A program made the position numbers and the translations under genes. From contig CM048841.1 in assembly GCA_026545765.1 (NCBI GenBank), forward strand, positions 100,831,352 to 100,895,351: a DNA stretch of 64,000 bases, given 5' to 3'. Origin of the DNA: Plantago major (lineage: Eukaryota; Streptophyta; Magnoliopsida; Lamiales; Plantaginaceae). Shown here piece after piece: positions 22,336-32,534 of the stretch (position 1 is its first letter; every line of letters begins with the position of its first letter). The notes beneath the pieces were generated by a model, which was not told the DNA's origin, made no database searches, and saw only the letters and a list, made by a program, of their open reading frames with translations.

Positions 22336-23748
22336 TTACCTCCTGAATCGCCAAGCTGAAACAGAAAAAAGGGGTCGATCTTGCCAGCATATAACCACGC
22401 ATCCGTTCTCCTCTTTTATCTTGTAGCCATCACAATTGTAACTCTGCAGTAACCTCTTTGCTTGTAGCATAGCATAATAACTCAATCGGACATTAGCAAA
22501 ACCAGTCAAATCAAATCTTTGGCTCCACCTTTCGAGCTTTTCATGTCTTTCTTTCCTTTCCGCCCCCTGACATGCGATAATGTTCTTAATCTCCTCGCCA
22601 AACAAAATCTTTTCCATCTTAAACCTTTCTAAAGACCCTCTCGGCAAAGCAGACTCCAAACAGTCGAATAGCGCAGCATAAAAGTAAAGCGACTCAGAAA
22701 GCCTCTCCATCAAATTCTTCCCGTTATGATCAGAATCTTGCTCTGTAACAACCATAACTTTAGGGTTCAAACCCCAAAGAGCGCTAAGAAAACCATCGAT
22801 ATTAGGCGAGGGAACCTGAGAAAGTGGCGACGACGAAGCTGAGTCAGTGCCTGGACTAAAACCATTAACCACATCTTTCTCAAGCAATTCTCCTAGAGTA
22901 CTTTGATTCATATGAGCAACCCTTTGCAAGTTAACACCAATACCGTTCATTGGTGTCGGTGGAGATCTTTTCCTAAGATCATTATCAGGAGCCAAAAGAG
23001 AATGCAGCTGCAAAATTGAATTAATGGCTAGAGCCTCCCCTGTCTTCACCCTCAATTTCTCTATATCAAGATGTTCGAGTTTGCTTACGACAGGATTGAA
23101 CTGGAATGACAAGTCAAGCTTTTCCGCTTCATCAGTCAAGATATGTGCCATTTGATCCAAGACTTCCTTTTGCTGATGAATCCCAGTAATCCTCAAATGT
23201 GGCGGACCTTCAGGGCGAGCACTCAAATCACGGATAAGCGCACACCACTGCGCAGGTTCCGTGGCATTCAAGTCAATAACATGAACCATCTTTTCTCCTT
23301 CCATAGCCTCAATAATCGCTTGGTTACTAATCACAAACGCCACCTTCAGGAACGGCAAAAACTCGAAAAACATCTTCCTAACAAGGATTTCTTCGGCGAT
23401 AGTGGAAATTCTAGTAGAATGGAAGGCTTTATAAACACCAGGCCAGGTTCTAAGAATTCTATCAGCTAGAGCTTCGGAAAAATACGAAGCAATTCGCTGC
23501 ATCGTATCCCCATCCGGCGAGGAAAGATGAGAAATCTGATCTAGAGCTATGTTAGCATTCTCAAGACTACCAGATGCAACATGATTTGCACATGTAACTA
23601 AGAGATGGATCAAGTATAGTCCCCTCTCTTCAGGCTTCAACTCCTTGATCCATGGATATGGTGACATCATACCTGGTGATAACGACATCATAGGAAACAT
23701 TTGAAGTGGTGATGATGTCACAGATGATGATCCCTCTTCTTGGAACAT
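22336..23748 (-). CDS. SCL3: SCARECROW-LIKE 3 (GRAS protein)
   Basis: An uninterrupted coding exon of 470 residues, start ATG at 23746-23748. The frame is open four codons further upstream but without an earlier ATG, and a splice acceptor (TTTGTAG) ends two bases before this ATG. GRAS landmarks in order: leucine-rich region I with LIHLLVTCANHVASGSLENA (46-65), VHVIDLNATEPAQW (155-168), LRVKTGEALAINS (232-244), VVTEQDSDHNG (333-343), LYFYAALFDCLE (354-365) and a C-terminal SAW block ending QDRPLFSVSAWRFRR. There is no DELLA domain. The sequence matches Arabidopsis SCL3 almost throughout. SCL3 promotes gibberellin signalling against DELLA proteins and acts with SHR/SCR in root endodermis. A 5'UTR intron spans 23751-24346. 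Confidence 0.97.
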   Translation of the reverse strand: MFQEEGSSSVTSSPLQMFPMMSLSPGMMSPYPWIKELKPEERGLYLIHLLVTCANHVASGSLENANIALDQISHLSSPDGDTMQRIASYFSEALADRILRTWPGVYKAFHSTRISTIAEEILVRKMFFEFLPFLKVAFVISNQAIIEAMEGEKMVHVIDLNATEPAQWCALIRDLSARPEGPPHLRITGIHQQKEVLDQMAHILTDEAEKLDLSFQFNPVVSKLEHLDIEKLRVKTGEALAINSILQLHSLLAPDNDLRKRSPPTPMNGIGVNLQRVAHMNQSTLGELLEKDVVNGFSPGTDSASSSPLSQVPSPNIDGFLSALWGLNPKVMVVTEQDSDHNGKNLMERLSESLYFYAALFDCLESALPRGSLERFKMEKILFGEEIKNIIACQGAERKERHEKLERWSQRFDLTGFANVRLSYYAMLQAKRLLQSYNCDGYKIKEENGCVVICWQDRPLFSVSAWRFRR

Positions 23749-23750
23749 TT

Positions 23751-24346
23751 CTACAAACAAAAGCTTCTAATGTCTAAGTAATTGCTTGCCAAAAACATAT
23801 CTTTCTAATTTCCCATAACAAGTAAGGAACAGGAAGAAGTCAGCAACAAGCCAACAACTAGCATGACTAATAGCATGGTTCTAAATCTCACCAAAACTGA
23901 ACGAAAAATACCGAAAGGTTTAGTTTTTTTGCCTCATTGAGATGAAATGGACTTGGAATTCGAAACTGTTTCAAATACCTTGTGCTTTATGAATTTTTAT
24001 TTTATTTTTAAAATATTACAAGAAGTTCCGAAAAACACCGAAATGTCTAAAAAAGTTCCAAAACTTATGTTTTTGAGAATCCGAAACATATTCGGAAACC
24101 GAGATTTTAATCCATGACTAAAAGCTCGAACTTTTATTGTATGGAGATGTGTTATATCAGTTATCTGACAATTCAAGAAACAAATCCTAGAGCTAGCTAA
24201 CTAACTACATGTACAAAATGTTAAATTTCCATGAAAACAGAATCAACATACAACAAGCAGCTCAAATCAAGAAATACCACATAACTAGCAAAAAAACAGC
24301 AAAAACAAGAATGGGAAACCATGGTAGGGTTTGTGATAAAACTCAC
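23751..24346 (-). other. 5'UTR intron of SCL3
   Basis: On the minus strand the donor is TTG|GTGAGT (24346-24341) and the acceptor TTTGTAG at 23751, two bases before the start codon. The 596-bp intron carries a MITE at 23875-24115. The leader exon lies above 24347, and a (GA)n run at about 24485-24506 ((CT)n in the sense direction) lies in the leader or core promoter. Intron position is inferred from splice signals. Confidence 0.65.
23875..24115. mobile_element. MITE with 10-bp target duplication in SCL3 leader intron
   Basis: The ends ATGGTTCTAAATCTC and GAGATTTTAATCCAT are imperfect inverted repeats. Flanks GACTAATAGC (23865-23874) and GACTAAAAGC (24116-24125) differ at one base and look like a 9-10 bp target duplication, which suggests Mutator-like mobilisation. 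About 241 bp, non-coding. Confidence 0.65.
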
Positions 24347-24507
24347 CAACAAGAGCAAGGCAGCAGAAATCCTTGAAGGGTTTTGCAATTCATGAAAATC
24401 CCAGAAAAGCCCCAACAAGAAAGCACAGAGGTGTTTGAAGATTAACTATTTTGGTATATGTATAGGATGATGATATAAATAAAGAGGAGAGAGAGAGAGA
24501 GAGAGAC

Positions 24508-27082
24508 AAAAGAGGTGGAGGAGCAGTTTGGCTTGGCATAGAAAACAAGATTAGTCAGTGTTTTGCAGGAGGACTAGTTTCATTACATGGCAACGTTCAG
24601 GACAATGCGTGAGAGAGGCTTTTGTCTTCGTCTGGTTTTTTACGTGTCGTTTTGCCTGTTGAAGGAATATCGAATTTGTGAGGAAATGCGCCACCTTTGT
24701 ATTTTCTTTTCTTTTTCTGTGTTGAAGTTTGAGCCGATGTCGCGGAATCAAAATCACATATTTAGTTATATATTTGCATTCATAGAATATGTATTAAACG
24801 CACGAATGTGAAGTTAAACGTATGATGTTTGCAATTGATCCGATATCTTTGTATTATAGTTTTGAGTTTTTATTTTCTATACAAAAGTTAAATTAACAGC
24901 TCGTCTTGAGATTTGTCCTCATTCTTTTGGCACTAGTCATTTTCTCCTCGAATGGAGGTGAAAATGGTGCTTCTTGATGACAGTAACTGGTTTGGTTCTT
25001 TCTCAGGGAGATTTGAGTTTATCTTGAAACATAATCAACCATTGAAACAGAGATAAAGTTAATTATCCCTTTGTTTTACTTAATGTTGTGTCTTGCTAAC
25101 ATAGCTTTTGTTCGATGGTTTCTATGTGTTTTCTTGGATTGGAATGTTTTCCAACGACAAAGGTACCATGTCTTAGTTGATGTCTGAGCATTTGGTATAA
25201 TTTTCACAAGACCATAAGCTGCAAATGGACCGATCTTTTCTCGAGGAGCTGGCTTGAAAAGGCTCGATTCGTTCTTGTTCAAGTTCGATATTCGATTATA
25301 GTTCAATAACTTTATCAATCCAAGCTCGAATACTTGAGTGTTCAGCTCGAAAGCTCGATGGTCTACTCAATTAATATAAATTTACTAATTAATTAATTAC
25401 ACAAGCTAAGTTTTCGAGCTTTCGGAGTATATAACATTCGGACTTTGTAAGTTTTCGAGTTCGCAAGTAGAGCCAAATTTGAGCTTTCGAGTTTGAAATG
25501 TTTGTTTTTAGGAAATTATAAGCTCGCAAGCCGAGCTCCAATCGAAGTTAATTTATTTAGAGCTGAGTTCGAGTCCAACCTGTACAAACCGGAAGCTCAA
25601 CTCGGCTCAGCTCGTTTTCATCCCAACCTTCAAATGTCATTAATTCATGTATTGCTTCATTCACAAACTACACTATTCATCTGCTACTCCATTCAAACAT
25701 TTCCTCGATAAAGAAAGGAACAGAAAGTGGTTCAGTAATCAAAAGATGTACTGCTACAGAGCAAGAAAGCACCATTGAACAGGTACCCACCCACTATTCT
25801 TGTTTTGTAATTGCTTTGGCAGGATGATCAAGAAAATTGACTCCCACTATAAGTAGAAAAAGACTTGTATGTCTCATCTTTAGCATTTGGAGCAACCTTT
25901 TTGTTGTTTCCTTGTCATCATATAAGGTGGATAGGGAATCAAAGACTGCCAAAAGCCATTAATATTCCTCAAGTTTCACTAGGATCCAACCATGCTCTAA
26001 CAAAGCCAAACAATGTGCCATCAACTTTTGTTTCCTAGTGTACTTGACAGTGGGAATTGCAAGAAATTCTACCACATACTTCTAAACGGAGTTTTTGGCT
26101 TCTTCTTCAAAGCCAAACAACTACGAATTGTGATTATCTTCAACTTTGAAGAAAAAGAGGAGAGGAGGTTAAAGTAAGATCCAAAACCTAACATCATGGT
26201 TCTTGGATTTGATGGTCTTCTCCTCAGCTCTCTTACCTAACAGGAGTGAAGACAAACCGCGAATATTATCATTAAGTAACAAGCACTATAGATCTAGTGT
26301 GAATCGAGGACCAAGAGTATTGACAAAGTCAAATTCATGTGAGAGTAAGAAACAAGGCAATACTGTCACTTTTTAAAATTATTGAGGAGTTTTATTGATG
26401 ATTTCTCAAAGAACTAGAATGTCATATTGTGCGGACCAGCATATGGCGTTGTACCTAGTAAAATGCAGAGATTCTTGTAATCCTCACGAAAACTGTCATG
26501 CTATGTATAATCGGTGTACATATGCTAGAGTACCGGGAAGTTATGAGGATTCGCAGTTGTAGTGCATCTTCTTCCACTCTTTTTGAAAGTGAGATCTGTA
26601 GGCTTGGCACTGCTATCGGCTCCATTAATTACCTGCTGCAGCCAAATACTAATGTGCATCAGTATTCTTCATCCATGCTATAGTAATACTCATCGCGTAA
26701 TTTTGACCTCAACATTAGTTATGATTCTCAACTCCACAAGTCCACATAGATGCACAAATTTGAAATTATTTTACTAAAATACGAATAGTTGGGTATATAT
26801 ACATGCTTATTACTCCACATAATTATTTTGAAATGTTAGAATATTGATCAGGACGAACGAGAAGGGGCAAGTATTAAATTCAAGACATTAACATTGTATA
26901 GCTTAGTTTCAATTGATTCGTCAAATTATATTAGACCTTGGTGATAATTTTGAAACTGGAACAAATTATGCCAAGATTACTTGCCAAAATGGCCTTTATC
27001 GAAGAATCCATGAACTTTGTTAATTAAAAAAATTAAACAAAAGATATGACCAAAAAGTAATACTACTATAAAACAACATCTG
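24508..27082. other. Intergenic between SCL3 and PUMY
   Basis: No gene seen. About 25245-25630 is a repeat-like segment full of GAGCTCG/TTCGAGCT phrases (AAGCTCGAA, TTTTCGAGCTTTCG, GGCTCAGCTCG), a pattern common in degenerate plant TIR elements. The rest (24600-25200, 25640-27080) shows only short chance frames. Confidence 0.5.
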
Positions 27083-30000
27083 CTAAACCAAGAACTCACC
27101 TTGATAGCCTTTTCCTCGGATCCCAGCAAGGGAGACGGCAATCTGAGCACCTACTTGTGCATTATTTTTCACAAGGGCTATATCTAATCTATCATTAAGG
27201 ATCATACCATGACATAAGATGGCGCGGTTAGTTCATGATGCATAGCAAAATAGAAAAAAACAGCAGCATGACTTCATTGTATCATTCTTCTTAGCAATTT
27301 GTGAAACAATGCTAAAGCATGTAGCAAAGGATACTTGAAGCAAGTGACGCTCCTCCTGTCAGCTCATTTACTCTAGCAAGTAGGAACGGAGTTTCAGCAC
27401 TGCCACTGACGTTTTGCTCCCTGTATCAAACCTCCAGTCAATATTAAAACTATGGTGGATGCTGCATATAAGAGCTTGAAACAACAGCCTAACTACCAAT
27501 ATTACGCTGAACATATTCTTGTGAACAGATACCTACCTTGCTTCCTTTAAAGCTGTATGTATTGCTTCCTCAATTACATGCCCGGAAGCAGAGTGTTCCC
27601 TTGGAATCGGGACTGCTATTAGGATTCCGGCCCCGAGGTCAAGATTCATGTTTGAATCTGTAATAAACTGGAAATAAATATAAACACTCAAATAAAAAGA
27701 AAAGGGGCAAGAAATTCTAAAGAAACACATATGGGCATGTACCGATCAGCCGTGCACATTCCTCTGGGGAATCAACACGAGAAGGTGCCTGAGTTAATAT
27801 GTCGAAGAAAATTCATGTCTTATGAGTATAAAATAGAAATCATAATGAAATGTCTGGCATTATTGGTTATTGTAAGCTAAAACTTCTAAATCAATAAGTA
27901 TCATCAATCTAATATATGGGAGTGGAGTACCTTGTGGCCACTTGATTCGGTGAAAAAGGTAGGGAACTCATCGGTCCTGTACGCAGCAACACAAACTCCT
28001 TGTGTTTCCTGTAGATCAGATAATAACTTTCCTTTAATATTACAGAAGAAGCTCTGACATTTATAATTACATCCAGTAAAGAATGCTAACCAAAAATTCA
28101 AGGGTCCTTGCAATATCTAGTATTGATTTCACCCCTGCAGAAACTACAGCAACTGGTGTCCTTCCCAGCTCTGTGAGATCAGAAGAAATATCCATTGCTG
28201 CGAAAGAAGTTTAAAAAAATTAAAAATCACCAATATCAAAATGTTATAATGCTATGTTTTACTGGCTTATCAGTTTAACGAGCCTATTTTCAAAATATAC
28301 ATGCTATGTGAACGCCTAGTTGGTAGTTCATAAGCTAGCTCATTTGATAAGCTACGTATAGTAGCTTTTAAAAAAATAAGTGAATTGATTTGTTTTTATA
28401 TTCTATATTTAGCAAATAAGCTACCTTGCCAACCCTACTAAACACCTCCATAACAATCAGCTGACTTATCAGCTACCAGCTATCGGCTAGTTTTGCTAAA
28501 CAGAGCCTTAGCAAACCATCAATGACGAGGTACTTTTGATGCTTATATATGGGAAAACTAAATCACAAACCAAAGTGAAAACTCTGGATTGTATCAAGAG
28601 GATGATATGCTCATAAGTACATGTTGGCAATCATTTTGCTTCTCTACAACTTCAATATAAAATTCATGAAGTACTCCAGCTAACTGGACTATTTACAAAC
28701 AGAGGAGAGAACAATTGAAATCGGAAAAATGGAGTTGTCATGGTGCAAAGCATATTTAAAAAGTAAGAGAGGAACCAAAATAAAGCACATGAAGGTTCGT
28801 GTTTTTGCTAGATAAAGTAACAAACATACTGTTCTCGCCATGTCTATGAACTCCTCCAATACCCCCAGTTACAAATATCGGAATGCCAGCCTGCATGAAG
28901 TCAATTTATACGTTACAACCCTCAGCAGGCACAACATATTTTTGTCCGACTGAAATAAGACAGACATATTATATGTTTACCTTTGACGCAAAAAACATTG
29001 TTGCAGAAACAGTTGTTGCGCCATTTCCACCAGTAGCCACCTGAAAAGTTTCCTTATAGTCAAGTTTGAAGTCCTACCTTCGTACAAGCAAAATGTCTAA
29101 AGAATGTAATATGTTCAGGGGTACGTTAATGATGGGATTTACGACCTTAGCTTCACATTATCCATTTTTCTGAATCGGGTGAGCCTTGTTATTTTTTTCT
29201 TTTTTCCTTGATTGTAAAACGAAGTTCTTGTGAAGTGCACAACCTAAAAATCCCTAGTTTGAATTGGAAACGTTCCATAACATAAGTAAAGGTTCTGCAC
29301 TGCTGACTGCTGTGGTGCAGTCAGAAATTTTGACATGCCAAAGACAGAAGTTACAACGGTTATGGAGAAGTATTATCAATCCTAAACACTGACCACATGT
29401 GCAATGTCCCTGCGAGCTGTCTTCCGGGCCTTTTTACCTAGAGTCGCTAACTTCTTGAGTTCATCTTCAGATAAACCTGAATCACAGATAAGGTTTATCA
29501 GACACGTCCAGATCTACTTTTCTCATTCTTTTTTTTTTTCTCTTTCCAGAAGCAAACGAGGCCAACTAAATAGTAAAAGGCTGATTTCTAAGATATTGTA
29601 TAGGTTCATGAGAATGAGAAGATCCACATCAGGAAAGAAATACTGCTAAACCTTCATGATGAAAAGCAAGATAAATAGCTTCGCCCCTCACCAGCAAGTC
29701 ACCAATTAATATAATCATTAAATGTTTTGTGGGTTTTACTTCAAAATATTAAGGGGTGATAAAATAAATAAATGGGACATAAGAAGAAATGTGTAAGTGA
29801 ATTCAAGTTATTCATAATATGAGCATCTGAATCATCATTACAGTCTACCTAATACGGGTACACGATTGATGATGTGATAGGCATGATCATGATGACAACC
29901 GTGGATAAATTAAAGGGAAAAAGAATATTTTTTAAAAAAAAAGCCATTGTACGTGCTACTGCAAGAGACATCCATCAACGTGTAAGAGCTCCAAAACTAG

Positions 30001-31512
30001 ACACAAGTCAACAAGGTTTTTTTTTTTTTTTTTTTTTTTTTTGAGAATGTCAACAAGTTTTGTTCAACCACTGCTAAATTATGTCCGGCCAGTTTGGGTC
30101 CTCTTCAACACCCATGCCTAACTAAGCCATAAATCTTTTACATGCTCTATCCAACTGTAGAAACATCTTAATTCTGATACCGAAATCGACTGTTGAGACT
30201 TCCCAAAAGACTCATTTCCATAGCACATTTTATCAATTGTACATAACTAAGGTACACAAATAGGAAGATTGGCAGCTCAAAAGATAAGGTAAAAGTACGG
30301 ATCTGATAAACACCTATGCATGGTACTCCATCCAGAATAGCAATAGTAGCAGGTGTGGCTCCGTTTTGCGTTACTATAGCCTCCACCTCTCTAGCTGTCT
30401 CCAGATTCTGCGGATATGGCATTCCTGAGTATACATCACATCACGAGTGACTTTGTATTTATCATTGTCAACTAACAGAGTTCAGCATTACAACAATAGT
30501 TACTACAACTCTGTGAACCAGAAGCAGAAATCTTGAAGCATGAATAACATTTAAAATTTCTCCTTGCAGTAATGTAAGCAAGGATTTTGCTGTGAATAAC
30601 TCAAACAGGAGCTTCCAAGCATCAAAATTCAATGGCTTAATCATGGCTTCCGATGACTATCCCTAATAGCAAAATGTACATGAAGAGACTACAGGGAAAA
30701 AAACGACAGGCGTTACCAAACACTGATGAAGTTCCATTTATAGGGATCTAGAAATGTAATGCCATTGAAATGACAAAAGAGTGCTTCAACGATCACTCTT
30801 TTGTCTACATCGTAAAATCGTTGCACAATAAGAATGAGTTAACTCAACGGAACACTCTGCAGAAATGCAACACTTTCGGTTCAATAGAGTATCAGACGAC
30901 CTTGTTCCGGGATCAACTACAAACCACCTGAAACCTAGCTCTTAAAGGTGCAAAACACTTGCAGACAATCTCTCACCAATTTTTAGTTCCAAAAATAATC
31001 TCTCACCAATTCCTTTAGCACGAGTAAACGGCGTCCTGGTTAGAGTATAGAGATCCACACAATTAACTCTATTGAATACCAAGTAATTTAACTAAAAGCA
31101 GATACACTACCACAAAATAGGCCCCCGATTTCTCGTAAATTACGCCCACACACATTAACAACGAGATGCAAATCAATTTACCATGAGAGATGATGGTGGA
31201 TTCAAGAGCAACAACCGGTTTCCCAAGGGACAAAGCTTCAGAAACTTTAGTGGAAAACTTGATTGCATTTTCACCCTGGAAAACAGAAAAAAAATCAACT
31301 AATTGATCAGACAAAAAATGCTAAAGACAGTAACGAGTAAGCTCGGAAGTCAATTATCAAAGTATATCAAGAGTATAGATCATGTTTACAAATTTATATA
31401 CTGAGATAACTTTGTGAGGAAGAAGAAAAGGAGGTACCTTGGAGTTGGGAATATTAGGTGGATTGAAGTGGTTTTGGAGATTGGCTATCCTGGATAGAGC
31501 CCAAGATGCCAT
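27083..31512 (-). CDS. PUMY: Pseudouridine-5'-phosphate glycosylase, peroxisomal (PUMY)
   Basis: Twelve exons on minus: 31512-31438, 31275-31182, 30424-30314, 29476-29394, 29040-28981, 28890-28830, 28197-28091, 28008-27931, 27788-27743, 27657-27537, 27420-27335 and 27183-27083; 340 residues. The enzyme cleaves pseudouridine 5'-monophosphate to uracil and ribose 5-phosphate. It belongs to the PsuG/IndA family: [21 protein letters not shown] near the N-terminus, [23 protein letters not shown] (the lysine should correspond to the Schiff-base lysine of bacterial PsuG), [13 protein letters not shown], and [12 protein letters not shown]. Residues 8-16, RIANLQNHF, fit the PTS2 peroxisomal signal, as in Arabidopsis PUMY. 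The frame is open upstream to an earlier ATG at 31731, but MASWALSR matches the known start. The last exon's end (GYQGEFLV) is uncertain, since a GTGAG lies just before it. Confidence 0.92.
28247..28512. mobile_element. hAT-type MITE relic in PUMY intron 6
   Basis: A non-coding segment whose right end AAACAGAGCCTTA, reversed, reads TAAGGCTCTGTTT, a common plant hAT-MITE terminus. The left end GCTATGTTTTACTGGCTTATC is a poor partner. Phrases of AGCTACC/GATAAGCTA repeat inside. Related sequence occurs at 7198-7330. The intron borders are not disturbed. Confidence 0.45.
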
Positions 31513-32534
31513 CTTTTCTTCAAGATTGAGTGTTGCGACGATGAGAGTGAACGTGGCTTCTCCAGAAACTAGTTCTTGTCGTCGTAGAGCAGGCCTAACA
31601 GTTCTTGTCACCTGAAGAAGAAGAAGAAGAACTGTTAAAGGTGAATCCTGATTCCTGATACAATTTTTTACTGTCTTCAATTTTGATTTTACCCTTTCTT
31701 CTTTTGAGGGAAAAAAGAGAAAATTTACCATCCAAATATTTGATTCGAAAAGTACTATAAATTTTATATTGTTGTCATTTATCCCCCGCCTTTAAGGATT
31801 ATAGAGTTGCGACTTTGTCTCTTTAAGCATCAAACATTGTGTGTGTTTATCTTATCGATTGGATTTTAGTTTTTTATAGGGAAGCCGCACATATTTTTCG
31901 TGCATATGTCAACCTTACAATTTTTCAACCCCGGCATCAATTTATGGCAAGGAAGGTTCCGATAGGTAAAAATTGTCGATGCCACCATTCTAGAGCCACC
32001 TTATACAAAGTCATTTGTGATTCATATTTCTCATTCATATACTATATCGGACTTATTATCAAGATATTTTTTTATCCAAATTACAAAATAAACAAAGCAC
32101 ATTTCATTTTAGGATATTTTTTAGATATAATGTGCTGACCAATGGAAAAGCGACTCACATCTCAGCACGCGAATGAAAATTTTCAATGTTTATCTATTGC
32201 CAGTGTTCTTTATGATTTGGGAGGGAGGAGACGAATAGTCCTCCCCAGCTAAACGAGATTGATTGTTCATAATTTTACGGTACATGTGTGAGTGAGATGA
32301 TGTCGCATTGGTGTGGTAAACCGTTCGATCTCTAAACGGATAAATCCATTTATCTCAAAACTGACTTAAAATGAAAATGAGAAGAAGATACACTTATGTA
32401 GTGCCAAATGCTTACTATTAAAGGGCATGGTTGCTAATAATCTGTGATTTCCACAGCCACAAATACAAATATGCTTAATCCCATTTCTACTGTGTCACAC
32501 ATGCAAATCTTCTTCTTCTTCTTCTTCTTCAGCC
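31513..32534. promoter_or_regulatory. Divergent promoter region PUMY / Rossmann gene
   Basis: About 1 kb separates two divergent start codons. It should hold both promoters and leaders. A (TTC/GAA)n run at about 31612-31634 lies in the PUMY leader. A (CTT)n run at 32506-32530 lies immediately before the other gene's ATG; such pyrimidine runs are common in plant leaders. No gene of its own. Confidence 0.5.

Noticed and set aside
23143-23469. 108-codon plus frame in SCL3
   Set aside because: Antisense shadow of the conserved GRAS coding exon.
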